Source of the DNA: Spirochaetota bacterium
GTDB lineage: Bacteria > Spirochaetota > Spirochaetia > Treponematales > Rectinemataceae
DNA: 64,000 nt
Direction: 5' to 3'
Assembly (NCBI GenBank): GCA_029265255.1
Contig: JAJUJQ010000003.1
Location: forward strand, 62,001-126,000
In this document: piece by piece, positions 45,949 through 54,197 of the stretch
Layout of the letters: the number at the start of each line of letters is the position of its first letter
Numbering within the stretch: the stretch's first letter is position 1
Notes under the pieces: generated by a model
What the model was told of the DNA's origin: nothing
The model's database searches: none
What the model saw: the letters and a program-made list of their open reading frames with translations, nothing else
Program-made: the position numbers and the translations under genes

Positions 45949-47646
45949 ATGAAAAAGCTTGATTCTGATGGCCCTTTGAGCTTGGGAACAGCGTGTCATG
46001 CTGGCAACAGTTTGCCGAGTGGCATTCCATGCTCATCGAATGGCTTTTCCTTTGTCTATCGGCTTGCGCTTTCGCTGATTTCCGCCCTTCTCTGCGCGCT
46101 AGCCCAGCCTAATGAGTTGTTTCTGTACGGCAACTGGGGCGCGGGAGCATTGTGCCTTGTGCCTTTATATCTTGCGCTTTCCGGGACATGGCGTTACATC
46201 GAGTTGATGGCAATCGGAGCGCTTTTTGGTGCGCTTAACCACGCGCTTACCAGCTATTGGTTATTCTTCTATAAAGGTTTTGCCTTCTGGACCCTAGGCA
46301 CGACCACCATTGCCTACGCAGTCATTTATAGTGTTTCTGCCGCGTATGCCGGCTTTCTTCTTCAGCATTCGAGAAATGTTAGGCCACTCGTTTTTGCTCT
46401 GGCATGGGCGTTTTTCGAATATTCGAAATCGATAGGATTTCTTGGCTATCCGTGGGGCTTGGTGCCCTATTCATTCACTGCCATTCCTCTCATGCTCCAA
46501 ACTGCGGATTTGTGGGGTGTATATGGCCTGAGTGCGATCATGGCTTTCTGGGCCGGTTTGATTGGAGAGTGGTTTTTATATCTGCCAAAGCGCAGCTCGA
46601 GCAAGGTCCGCCAAGCCATTACCCTGAAGTGGCTCACCGCAGGCGCATTGGCTCTCCTTCTATTCGTTGTTGCTTACGGAGAAATGGCACTTCATCGTTC
46701 CTATTCGCCGTATGCCTCTATTCGCCTGCTTCTCTGTCAGCAGAATACAGATCCCTGGATTGAGGGTGAACAGGCTGCCCTTTCCTCGAACCTTATGCTT
46801 GCGCGCCAAGCGCTCGACAGAAACCGGACAGACGGAGGACGACCTCCAGATCTCATCGTCTTCAGCGAAACAAGCCTGAGGCGTCCGTTCGCCGAATACC
46901 GATCCTGGTTCGAGCGTAATCCGCCAAAGCTGCCGCTCCTCCCTTTTCTTCGAAGAGAAGGTATTCCATTATTGACCGGGCTTCCTGTCATTATCGACTG
47001 GGAAAAGTTTACCGCTTCAAACGCGGTTGGTTTAATATCACCAGAAGGCCGGCTCCTGGCAACCTATGCCAAGATGCATCCGGTCCCTTTTGCCGAAGCG
47101 ATACCGTTCTGGGAATATTCCTGGTTCCGCTCCTTCATACAGCGGGTAATCGGTCTGGAATCGGGCTGGGTCATGGGTACAGAGCGAGTGCTGTTCACTT
47201 TGCCTGCGTCAGCCCCCGTGATCCGTTTTGCGACACCCATTTGCTTTGAGGACGCTTTTGCCGATTTGTGCAGAAAATTCGTGCTCGATGGCGCGGATTT
47301 ATTTATAAATCTTACCAATGATTCCTGGTCACGCACGCAGAGTGCGCAGATACAGCATTATGCGGTTGCCCGATTCCGGGCAATCGAGCATCGAAGGACA
47401 TTGGTGCGTTCCACGAATTCAGGTGTTACGTGTGTGATCGACGCCGATGGCAGATCGATTCTGGAACTGCCCCAGTTTCAGGCGAATTCGGCTATTGTCG
47501 ATGTGCCGGTCTATCATTCTCCTCTCACCATATATGCGCGGTACGGTGATTGGTTTGCGCATTTCTGCGCTGGTTTTTCAATTCTTTTATTTGTGTGGGG
47601 ATTGGTCGATGTAATCTCCTGGCGTTTGCGTTATTATAAGGTATGA
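45949..47646 (+). CDS. lnt: Apolipoprotein N-acyltransferase
   Basis: Lnt adds the third acyl chain to lipoproteins. The protein is 565 residues from ATG 45949 (AGGTG upstream); a GTG at 45934 is also in frame. It has six or more N-terminal membrane segments, then a nitrilase-type domain. The catalytic Glu-Lys-Cys triad is visible as FSETSL (Glu), YAKMHPVPFAE (Lys) and PICFEDAF (Cys), with LTNDSWSRTQSAQIQHYAVARFRAIEH further on. The N-terminus is longer than usual. The lipoprotein genes in this window are natural substrates. Confidence 0.93.
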   Translation: MKKLDSDGPLSLGTACHAGNSLPSGIPCSSNGFSFVYRLALSLISALLCALAQPNELFLYGNWGAGALCLVPLYLALSGTWRYIELMAIGALFGALNHALTSYWLFFYKGFAFWTLGTTTIAYAVIYSVSAAYAGFLLQHSRNVRPLVFALAWAFFEYSKSIGFLGYPWGLVPYSFTAIPLMLQTADLWGVYGLSAIMAFWAGLIGEWFLYLPKRSSSKVRQAITLKWLTAGALALLLFVVAYGEMALHRSYSPYASIRLLLCQQNTDPWIEGEQAALSSNLMLARQALDRNRTDGGRPPDLIVFSETSLRRPFAEYRSWFERNPPKLPLLPFLRREGIPLLTGLPVIIDWEKFTASNAVGLISPEGRLLATYAKMHPVPFAEAIPFWEYSWFRSFIQRVIGLESGWVMGTERVLFTLPASAPVIRFATPICFEDAFADLCRKFVLDGADLFINLTNDSWSRTQSAQIQHYAVARFRAIEHRRTLVRSTNSGVTCVIDADGRSILELPQFQANSAIVDVPVYHSPLTIYARYGDWFAHFCAGFSILLFVWGLVDVISWRLRYYKV

Positions 47647-47691
47647 ACACCAATAGCGTATAAACACCTGGCGCATGGGAAGGAGGAGCAT

Positions 47692-48123
47692 GTGAGCATT
47701 ATCAATTATATATCGGCTGAACCTTTCGAATCGCTGGATGATGTTTGTGGTCTTGTTGCGTGGAAAGAACATCCTGCATTCGACGCGGTAGCCTTTACGG
47801 GATCCATCAGGAAGCATCCTTACGATGCCGAAAAGTGCCTCATTCTTCTCCTGAGCACGCAGGAACACATGCCATGGCTCAATGAGGGCGAGATCATAGA
47901 AGTCCGCATTCGAGATCTTCAAGGACTCGATGAGCTTCCCTCTTCGGTTGATGATCGGGGAACTGCATGGAAAGTGTTCAGAATTTGGATTCGCCGTGGC
48001 GCTGTCGCTGTCCGTTTTGAACCGTTCGAGGTGAACGATCGCGAGTACCGGCCTTTTTCTGCGGATCGAATATGGAGAATGCTCTCCAGCAAGGAAAGGG
48101 CGTCCAATGGAAGGGAGCGTTGA
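47692..48123 (+). CDS. Hypothetical protein
   Basis: A 143-residue protein starting at GTG 47692, with AAGGAGG 5 nt upstream. It is mixed alpha/beta in appearance, with segments such as CLILLLSTQEHMPWLNEGEIIEV and FRIWIRRGAVAVRFEPFEV, and no membrane segment. I recognise no family. Its stop overlaps the start of the radical SAM gene by 17 nt, so it is probably co-translated with that gene. Confidence 0.7.
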   Translation: MSIINYISAEPFESLDDVCGLVAWKEHPAFDAVAFTGSIRKHPYDAEKCLILLLSTQEHMPWLNEGEIIEVRIRDLQGLDELPSSVDDRGTAWKVFRIWIRRGAVAVRFEPFEVNDREYRPFSADRIWRMLSSKERASNGRER

Positions 48124-48955
48124 CGCAGCCTGGTGGCGCGCTCTCCCGGATGGGAGAATTCAGTGTTTACTCTGTCCACATGGATGTATGCTCAGGGATG
48201 GAGCGTGGGGGCAATGCCACGCGAGAAGAGGCTCCGGAAGTTCGCTCGACTTGCCATTTTATGGATTGATTTCGTCGCTCGCCATCGACCCGATAGAGAA
48301 AAAACCACTACGTCGTTTTCTACCAGGCACATGGACGTACTCGGTCGGTTTCTGGCATTGTACCATGCGCTGCCCCTTCTGTCAGAATTGGGAAATTGCC
48401 CATCCCGACAGAGTCGAGCGACATTATATCGCCCCTGATCGTCTAGCACGAATGGCCCTTGAATCGGGGTGTCCCTCGATCAGCTTTACCTATTCCGAAC
48501 CGACCCTTCATATTGAATATGTGATGAACGCGATGGAAGAGGCGCGAAAGCTAGGGCTTAAGACTATCCTGGTAACGAATGGAAACCTGCTCGAAGAACC
48601 GGCAAAGGCTATTCTGTCATTGACCGATGCCGCCAATGTGGATCTCAAGTCTGCGGATTCAGCGTGCTATCAGAAGGTGCTTGGTGGCGACTTGAAAACC
48701 GTTCAAAAATTCATACAACTTGCAGCGTCAGCCTGCCATGTGGAAGTCACTTCTCTAGCGGTGCCGGGGGTCTTCGATTCAACAAAAGCCGCGGAGGAAA
48801 TCGCGTTGTTTTTATGTGCCATTTCTCCCGAAATTCCTCTGCATATCACATGGTACAGACCAGCATGGCGTTATCATGAGGCACCGCTTTCGCTTCAGCA
48901 CATCAGGGAAATGGCGAATGCTGCTCGCCAATACCTTAAATGGGTATACAATTGA
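48107..48955 (+). CDS. amrS: Radical SAM enzyme, AmmeMemoRadiSam system (AmrS)
   Basis: A 282-residue radical SAM protein. The 4Fe-4S cluster motif CxxxCxxC is at residues 85, 89 and 92 (HCTMRCPFCQNW), and the N-terminus has the AmrS pattern CLLCPHGC (20-27) and a Cys at 37. ISFTYSEPT and TNGNL are typical. AmrS proteins often run to ~330 residues with a C-terminal CxxC segment, which is missing here, since the frame stops after LKWVYN. Partner genes AmmeMemo A and B are not in the window. Substrate unknown. Confidence 0.85.
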   Translation: MEGSVDAAWWRALPDGRIQCLLCPHGCMLRDGAWGQCHARRGSGSSLDLPFYGLISSLAIDPIEKKPLRRFLPGTWTYSVGFWHCTMRCPFCQNWEIAHPDRVERHYIAPDRLARMALESGCPSISFTYSEPTLHIEYVMNAMEEARKLGLKTILVTNGNLLEEPAKAILSLTDAANVDLKSADSACYQKVLGGDLKTVQKFIQLAASACHVEVTSLAVPGVFDSTKAAEEIALFLCAISPEIPLHITWYRPAWRYHEAPLSLQHIREMANAARQYLKWVYN

Positions 48956-49055
48956 GGATGCGCATCCGGAAATCCGGCTTGGCCTGGGCCGTTCGAATGT
49001 GCCATTAGAGGAGGTGCTGCGACGATCTGCAAAAAAAATCAGCATTCCCTCTTGA
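48918..49055 (+). other. Possible small reading frame overlapping the end of amrS
   Basis: In the +1 frame relative to amrS, from ATG 48918, a 45-residue frame runs through the amrS stop to 49055 (MLLANTLNGYTIEDAHPE and onward, ending SAKKISIPS). The charged, evenly mixed composition looks more protein-like than most out-of-frame stretches here. It may be a displaced end of amrS, a small protein, or chance. Confidence 0.25.
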
Positions 49056-49080
49056 CAGAAATCGGCATTTTAGGCATTGT
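49052..49080 (+). promoter_or_regulatory. Possible tRNA cluster promoter
   Basis: A perfect TTGACA (49052-49057) is followed 17 nt later by CATTGT (49075-49080), a 3/6 -10 box, about 19 nt before tRNA-His. Confidence 0.45.
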
Positions 49081-49098
49081 AACCTTCGCCGATTGCAC

Positions 49099-49172
49099 GG
49101 TGGGTGTAGCTCAGGTGGTAGAGTGCCAGACTGTGGATCTGGTTGTCGTGGGTTCGATCCCCATCACCCACC
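49099..49172 (+). tRNA. tRNA-His (anticodon GTG)
   Basis: The cloverleaf has acceptor GTGGGTG/CACCCAC, anticodon stem CCAGA/TCTGG with loop CTGTGGA, and T-loop TTCGATC. The extra G-1 at 49099 and the C73 typical of tRNA-His are encoded. No CCA is encoded. Confidence 0.95.
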
Positions 49173-49216
49173 CGAGCCCGTCACCGTAGTCCGGTTCCGG
49201 GCCTGTGCCTTTAAGC

Positions 49217-49290
49217 GCGTTCGTAGCTCAGCTGGATAGAGCGACGGACTTCGAATCCGTAGGCCGCAGGTTCGAGTCCTGCCGGACGCA
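49217..49290 (+). tRNA. tRNA-Arg (anticodon TCG)
   Basis: Acceptor GCGTTCG/CGGACGC, anticodon loop CTTCGAA giving TCG, and T-loop TTCGAGT. No CCA is encoded. Confidence 0.95.
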
Positions 49291-49311
49291 GGCAAGGGAT
49301 TTTTTCAATAT

Positions 49312-49384
49312 GGGCCGCTAGCTCAGCTGGCAGAGCAGCAGACTCTTAATCTGCGGGTCGAAGGTTCGAAACCTTCGCGGCTCA
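49312..49384 (+). tRNA. tRNA-Lys (anticodon CTT)
   Basis: Acceptor GGGCCGC/GCGGCTC, anticodon loop CTCTTAA giving CTT, and T-loop TTCGAAA. No CCA is encoded. Confidence 0.95.
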
Positions 49385-49420
49385 TGAGGGTCGAGAGTAC
49401 CGCGTTTCGTCGCTATACTC

Positions 49421-49449
49421 TTGACGAAAAGGTACTGTTCCGCTACCAT
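49421..49449 (+). promoter_or_regulatory. Promoter of tRNA-Leu
   Basis: TTGACG (49421-49426, 5/6) and TACCAT (49444-49449, 4/6) with 17 nt between. The tRNA begins 12 nt after the -10 box. Confidence 0.6.
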
Positions 49450-49460
49450 GCGGCACGCGC

Positions 49461-49541
49461 GCGAGAGTGGTGGAACGGCAGACACGCCAGACTTAGGATC
49501 TGGTGCCTTTCGGCGTAAGGGTTCAAGTCCCTTCTCTCGCA
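49461..49541 (+). tRNA. tRNA-Leu (anticodon TAG)
   Basis: Acceptor GCGAGAG/CTCTCGC, anticodon stem CCAGA/TCTGG with loop CTTAGGA, a long variable arm (TGCCTTTCGGCGT) as required for Leu, and T-loop TTCAAGT. No CCA is encoded. Confidence 0.95.
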
Positions 49542-49614
49542 AGGTCCATCCTTCGAAAAGAGGGACGCCAGTCCGAAAGGAACAACGGCCGCCTGCATAA
49601 CGGCCATACTGATT

Positions 49615-49686
49615 GCGGGAATAGCTCAGTGGTAGAGCGCCACCTTGCCAAGGTGGATGTCGCGGGTCCGACTCCCGTTTCCCGCT
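49615..49686 (+). tRNA. tRNA-Gly (anticodon GCC), unusual T-loop
   Basis: Acceptor GCGGGAA/TTCCCGC, anticodon stem CCACC/GGTGG with loop TTGCCAA giving GCC. The T-loop reads TCCGACT, so position 55 is C where a T (pseudouridine) is nearly universal. Otherwise normal, and no CCA is encoded. Confidence 0.92.
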
Positions 49687-49692
49687 CTAACA

Positions 49693-49732
49693 ACAGGCGA
49701 TTCGGATGCTGGCCGAGTCGCCTGTTTTTTTT
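49693..49732 (+). terminator. Rho-independent terminator of the tRNA cluster
   Basis: ACAGGCGATTCGG (49693-49705) pairs with CCGAGTCGCCTGT (49713-49725) with a single T-G pair, loop ATGCTGG, followed by eight T. A strong terminator. Confidence 0.93.
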
Positions 49733-49802
49733 GCCTGATGAACCTGCGGTATTGCAGGTGTTCATATCACAGCGATCCTATAAGGACCATTCGAGGAAAT
49801 CC

Positions 49803-51158
49803 ATGGAAATTACCGAAAAGAAAATTGAGAATCTTGAGCAGTCAAGAGTCCGCTTGACCATTACAGTACCAGCTGCATCGGTGCGAAATGAATACGACAC
49901 CATGATGCAGGAATACGCCCGCGAAGCCCGCATCGATGGCTTTCGCAAAGGCCATGTGCCGGTTTCCGTCCTCGAGCGCAAATTTGGCCCCGCACTCAAG
50001 ACCGAGGCTATGGGCAGAGTCATCGAAAAAGCAGTCGAACTAGGACTCAAGGGCTCTGAACGCCAACCGCTTACGTATGAGCCACCCGCTGTTGATGGAG
50101 ATCCTTCTTTCGAGCTCGACAAGGATTTTACCTTCAGCGTGACGTATGACACCTTTCCTTCGTTCGAGCTTCCATCCCTGGAAGGCATCTCGATCGAAGT
50201 TCCCGCAGTATCTGTAACGGAAGAGGATGTCGCGCGTGAACTGGAAACCATCCGACAGAGAAACGCGATTGTCATCGAAAAAGAAGGTCCGGCTGAAACC
50301 GGCGATATTGTCACTGCTGATTTCGAGGAACTCGATGAATCAGGCCAGCCGGTTCCGGGGACCGCTCGAAGCGATTTTTCCTTCGAACTCGGCAAGCAGC
50401 AGAACATCTATAAATTTGATGACAACATTATCGGACTCAAAACCGGCGACGAAACAATCGTCTCCAAGACATTCCCCGCGGATTATGAATTCAAGGAATA
50501 CGCTGGCAAAACGCTCTCTATCAGGGTTCGTGTGAAAAAGGTAAAGAAACAGGATCTTCCGGCCCTCGATGATGAGCTTGCGCAGGATGTGTCTGAAAAA
50601 TACAAGACCCTTGATGATCTGAAAAAAGCTGTGAAAGAGCAGCTCGATGCTTCTCTCCAGGCTCGGCTGCGGGCACTCAAGGAGCATGCCATCCTTGACG
50701 AACTGCTCAAGAGAACCAAGGTGGAGATTCCGCGTTCTATGCTCGCTGCCGAGCTCGCCATGCGCTGGGAATCCCTCAAGCGGCAGATGGGAGTCGATAG
50801 CGATGAGCGTATGGAGCTTTTAGCTCAAATTTCTGGCAAGAGTCGAGATCAGCTGTTCAAGGATTGGGCGCCTCAGGCAGAGAAAGCGCTCGCCAGCCGC
50901 ATTCTCCTCGACAAGCTCGTAGAGGCCGGCTCATATGAAGTGACCGATGAGGAAGTCAATGCAGAAATCGCAAAAGAAGCGGCGCATACGACCCTGAGTC
51001 CCGAGGAGATCAAGGCTGAGTATGAGAAACAGGGATCCATGGAGTATCTCAAGGATGACATCAAGGTTCGCAAATTCTTCGATTCCGTCCTTGCATCCGT
51101 CGATATTCGCGAGGGTGAGAAACGCAATTACATGGACTTCATGAAGGAAAGTGAGTAA
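49803..51158 (+). CDS. tig: Trigger factor
   Basis: A ribosome-bound chaperone and prolyl isomerase, 451 residues from ATG 49803 (GAGGA 5-6 nt upstream). The first ~150 residues carry the ribosome-binding motif GFRKGHVP in REARIDGFRKGHVPVSVLERKFG. The PPIase domain begins near residue 160 (ETGDIVTADFEELDESGQ). The C-terminal helical domain follows. The reading frame upstream of 49803 runs through tRNA genes and is not coding. Confidence 0.97.
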   Translation: MEITEKKIENLEQSRVRLTITVPAASVRNEYDTMMQEYAREARIDGFRKGHVPVSVLERKFGPALKTEAMGRVIEKAVELGLKGSERQPLTYEPPAVDGDPSFELDKDFTFSVTYDTFPSFELPSLEGISIEVPAVSVTEEDVARELETIRQRNAIVIEKEGPAETGDIVTADFEELDESGQPVPGTARSDFSFELGKQQNIYKFDDNIIGLKTGDETIVSKTFPADYEFKEYAGKTLSIRVRVKKVKKQDLPALDDELAQDVSEKYKTLDDLKKAVKEQLDASLQARLRALKEHAILDELLKRTKVEIPRSMLAAELAMRWESLKRQMGVDSDERMELLAQISGKSRDQLFKDWAPQAEKALASRILLDKLVEAGSYEVTDEEVNAEIAKEAAHTTLSPEEIKAEYEKQGSMEYLKDDIKVRKFFDSVLASVDIREGEKRNYMDFMKESE

Positions 51159-51181
51159 ATTATCACAAGAGCGCATGAGGT

Positions 51182-51202
51182 GCCCGGCTCTAAACGCCGG
51201 GC
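51182..51202 (+). repeat. Hairpin between tig and clpP
   Basis: GCCCGGC (51182-51188) and GCCGGGC (51196-51202) pair perfectly with a 7-nt loop. No T-run follows. It sits 24 nt after tig and 37 nt before clpP, probably a processing or attenuating hairpin. Confidence 0.5.
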
Positions 51203-51239
51203 TTGTGCATCTACAATCTCAATTCGCAAGGACGCAGGA

Positions 51240-51860
51240 ATGCCTGAACATATGAGCAGTCTTGTTCCCATAGTCATCGAACAGACAGGTATCGGCGAAC
51301 GCTCATACGATATCTATTCGCGCCTTCTCAAAGACCGCATTGTGTTCATCGACGGTGAAATTAACGATCTGACTGCCGATCTCGTCATCGCACAGCTTCT
51401 TTTCCTTGAATCACAGGACCCGTCACGAGATATTTCCATTTACATCAACAGCCCCGGTGGCATGGTGACCGCAGGACTTGCGATTTACGATACCATTCAG
51501 CACATCAAGCCGGATGTGCAGACGATCTGCATAGGTCAGGCATCAAGCATGGCAGCGCTGCTGCTCGCGTGTGGAACCAAGGGCAAGCGGGCTGCTCTCC
51601 CCTCTTCGCGCATTCTCATTCATCAGCCATGGGGTGGTGTTTCCGGACAGGCCAGTGATATTAGTCTGCAGGCGCGTGAGATCATCCGGCTCAAGAAACT
51701 GACCGTTGAATATTTCGCGCTGCATTCCGGACAGTCGATAGAAAAGGTCGCCAGCGATATGGAGCGCGATTTTTACATGAGCGCGCAGGAAGCGCAAGAA
51801 TACGGCATCGTCGATACTATCATGGAGCCCCGCAAGCATGGCACGAAACCGACAGTTTGA
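51240..51860 (+). CDS. clpP: ATP-dependent Clp protease proteolytic subunit
   Basis: Serine protease of the Clp complex, 206 residues from ATG 51240 with AAGGA 7 nt upstream; ATG 51252 is an alternative. Catalytic Ser103 is in [11 protein letters not shown], His128 in ILIHQPWGG, and the Asp is in the [10 protein letters not shown] region. IYINSPGG is the substrate-channel motif. It overlaps clpX by 23 nt. Confidence 0.97.
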   Translation: MPEHMSSLVPIVIEQTGIGERSYDIYSRLLKDRIVFIDGEINDLTADLVIAQLLFLESQDPSRDISIYINSPGGMVTAGLAIYDTIQHIKPDVQTICIGQASSMAALLLACGTKGKRAALPSSRILIHQPWGGVSGQASDISLQAREIIRLKKLTVEYFALHSGQSIEKVASDMERDFYMSAQEAQEYGIVDTIMEPRKHGTKPTV

Positions 51861-53091
51861 TCTGGGTCAGGAAGAGTACTGTTCTTTCTGTGGCAAGAGC
51901 GCATCATATGCTCGCAAAATGATTGCCGGACCTGGCGTCAACATCTGCGACGAATGTGTACGTGCGTGTTCCCAGATTCTTGATGAAGAAGAGCAGAAAG
52001 TAACTGCCCAATTTCTCAACGAAGTGCCTGCGCCGCGAGAGATCAAAGAATATCTCGATCAGTATGTGGTAGGCCAGGAATATGCAAAGCGTGTACTGTC
52101 TGTTGCGGTCTACAATCATTACAAGCGTCTCCTTCACCGAACCGTCGCCAAAACCGATGATGTCGAAATAGAAAAATCCAATGTGCTGCTAATCGGCCCG
52201 ACGGGCTCAGGCAAAACATTGCTTGCGCGTACTCTGGCAAGGAAGCTTAAGGTGCCCTTCGCTATGGCCGACGCCACCACGCTTACGGAAGCGGGCTATG
52301 TTGGCGAGGATGTCGAAAATATTCTGCTCAAATTGATTCAGAATGCCGGCGGCAATATCCAGGCAGCCGAACGTGGTATCGTCTATATCGACGAAATAGA
52401 CAAGATCTCTCGCAAAAGCGAAAACCCATCCATAACACGCGATGTGTCGGGCGAAGGTGTTCAGCAGGCGCTGCTTAAAATAATTGAAGGCACAATTGCC
52501 AATGTTCCTCCACAGGGTGGACGAAAGCATCCAAATCAGGAATACCTTCGCATTGATACCACGAATATCCTTTTCATCTGCGGTGGAGCATTTGTGGGGC
52601 TTGAGAAGATTATCGAATCGAGAATCTCGGTCCATCCTATGGGGTTTGGCGCTGACATCAAAGCTCGGCATGAGAAGAATCTTACCCAGCTGTACAACGA
52701 ACTGCAGCCGGATGACCTTATCAAATTCGGCCTCATTCCGGAATTTGTCGGCAGGTTGCCCATAAGGGTTGCCCTCGACGAGCTATCGGAAGATGACCTC
52801 AAGCGGATTATCCGTGAGCCACGGAACGCGCTTCTGAAGCAGTATCAGGCTTCGATGAAGCTTGACAACATCGAGCTTGAATTCGAAGATGAAGCGGTAG
52901 ACGCGATTGCCCGCAAAGCCATCGTTCAGAAAACCGGAGCGCGCGGTTTGCGCGCGATTGTGGAAAAGATCATGATGGATATCATGTACTCGCTTCCGGG
53001 CGATGCCAATGTAAAAAAGGTGATACTGACGAAAGACGCAGTACTGGGGAAAGGTACCTGCGTGATCGAATACCGTCAGAAGACTGCATAG
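51838..53091 (+). CDS. clpX: ClpX unfoldase
   Basis: AAA+ unfoldase that feeds ClpP. The 417-residue protein has the zinc-binding N-domain with Cys15, 18, 37 and 40, Walker A GPTGSGKT (about 119-126), Walker [10 protein letters not shown] and the IGF-containing ClpP loop region (here MGFGADIK). Its first 23 nt lie in clpP. The TPP riboswitch starts only about 5 nt after its stop. Confidence 0.98.
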   Translation: MARNRQFDLGQEEYCSFCGKSASYARKMIAGPGVNICDECVRACSQILDEEEQKVTAQFLNEVPAPREIKEYLDQYVVGQEYAKRVLSVAVYNHYKRLLHRTVAKTDDVEIEKSNVLLIGPTGSGKTLLARTLARKLKVPFAMADATTLTEAGYVGEDVENILLKLIQNAGGNIQAAERGIVYIDEIDKISRKSENPSITRDVSGEGVQQALLKIIEGTIANVPPQGGRKHPNQEYLRIDTTNILFICGGAFVGLEKIIESRISVHPMGFGADIKARHEKNLTQLYNELQPDDLIKFGLIPEFVGRLPIRVALDELSEDDLKRIIREPRNALLKQYQASMKLDNIELEFEDEAVDAIARKAIVQKTGARGLRAIVEKIMMDIMYSLPGDANVKKVILTKDAVLGKGTCVIEYRQKTA

Positions 53092-53096
53092 CGCTG

Positions 53097-53191
53097 CAAT
53101 CACGGGGTGGTTGTTTTCTTCCGTTGGAAGGGACAGCCTGAGAAGATACCCGTAGAACCTGAACCAGGTAATGCTGGCGGAGGGATGGATG
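53097..53191 (+). promoter_or_regulatory. TPP riboswitch (THI box)
   Basis: The conserved core is present in order: CGGGGTG, a P3 hairpin with CTTCC/GGAAG, CTGAGA (53138-53143), ATACCCG, ACCTGA (53157-53162), and a P5 hairpin CCAG-GTAATG-CTGG, then GCGGAGGGA. CAATCA (53097-53102) can pair with TGGATG (53186-53191) with one mismatch as P1. The ribosome site GGAGGG (53179-53184) is part of the aptamer, so TPP binding should hide it directly. It controls the thiamine transporter genes. Confidence 0.92.
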
Positions 53192-54196
53192 ATGCGTATC
53201 AAATCGTTCATTGTATTTCTTTTTATGGTGTTTGTCGCTGTGTGGGGGCAGGTGATCGCAGCCCAGCCGCGCGAACTCGTCGTCTGGACCTATGATTCAT
53301 TCATGTCAGAATGGGGGCCTGCTGCCCAGATAGCCCATGGGTTTCAGACACTGACAGGGGCCAAGGTGCGATTTGTCTCCAAGGGAGACGGAGGAGCGCT
53401 TTTTTCCGCGCTTCGTGATACCTCCAAGGTGATCGCCGCGGACGTTATCGTTGGGCTTGATGACAGGCAACTTTCAAAAGCGCTCTCACTGGGTATCTTC
53501 GTGCCGCTTGCGCTTGAGAATGTGGCCCAGATTCCAGGTGAGTTCTTGCTCGACTCCAGCATGCGACTCGTTCCCTACGATTTCGGACAGTTCGCGTTCA
53601 TTTGGGATTCCGCATCGGGCATCGCCCCCCCCCGATCGTTGGAAGACTTGACGAAGTCATTGTACAGAAAAAAGGTTATCATCATGGATCCGCGAACCTC
53701 GACGCCTGGTCTTGGATTTCTTGCCTGGACAGAGGCTGTGTACGGCGATCGCTGGAAGGATTACTGGAAGCGGCTCGCTCCTTCGGTTCTCACTATGGCC
53801 CCGAGCTGGGATACGGGGTATGGCTTGTTTACCCGCGGAGAGGCGCCACTGGTTCTGAGCTATTCGACGAGTCCCGCATATCACAAGGCATATGAGAATA
53901 CCGAGCGCTACAAGGCACTGCAATTCGCCGAAGGACATCCTGCGCAAATCGAATTCGCAGGAGTTCTGAGTTCAAGCCGGAACAGAGATCTTGCCGAGAA
54001 GTTCGTCGAGTATCTGATATCTCCCGAATGTCAGGCTTTTCTTCCCGAAACGCAGTGGATGTTTCCCGTCAACAGAGCCACCAGATTGCCCGATTCTTTC
54101 CGCGTAGTCTCAAAGTTTCCGGTACTCAAGGCACAGCTGGGTGATTTGGAACGAGACCCGATGGTCGCGGCAGAATTATTGAAAGGTGTCCGATAG
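53192..54196 (+). CDS. thiB: Thiamine ABC transporter substrate-binding protein
   Basis: A periplasmic binding protein of 334 residues with a signal peptide (IVFLFMVFVAVWGQVIA, cleavage near AA-QP). LVVWTYDSFMSEWGP resembles ThiB/TbpA (WTYDSF), as does FGQFAFIWD, PRTSTPGLGFLAWTEAVYG and SYSTSPAYHKAYE. The start ATG 53192 is 7 nt from GGAGGG; 53189 is a second in-frame ATG. It contains a run of nine C at 53625-53633. It is the first gene under the TPP riboswitch. Confidence 0.93.
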   Translation: MRIKSFIVFLFMVFVAVWGQVIAAQPRELVVWTYDSFMSEWGPAAQIAHGFQTLTGAKVRFVSKGDGGALFSALRDTSKVIAADVIVGLDDRQLSKALSLGIFVPLALENVAQIPGEFLLDSSMRLVPYDFGQFAFIWDSASGIAPPRSLEDLTKSLYRKKVIIMDPRTSTPGLGFLAWTEAVYGDRWKDYWKRLAPSVLTMAPSWDTGYGLFTRGEAPLVLSYSTSPAYHKAYENTERYKALQFAEGHPAQIEFAGVLSSSRNRDLAEKFVEYLISPECQAFLPETQWMFPVNRATRLPDSFRVVSKFPVLKAQLGDLERDPMVAAELLKGVR

Positions 54197-54197
54197 G

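Noticed and set aside
49385..49460. Small RNA between tRNA-Lys and tRNA-Leu
   Set aside because: The TTTCGTC/GACGAAA palindrome here is short and overlaps the tRNA-Leu promoter; nothing else supports an RNA gene.
49503..49802. Long N-terminal extension of trigger factor
   Set aside because: This stretch covers tRNA-Leu, tRNA-Gly and the terminator; the ATG at 49803 has a proper ribosome site and the family start.
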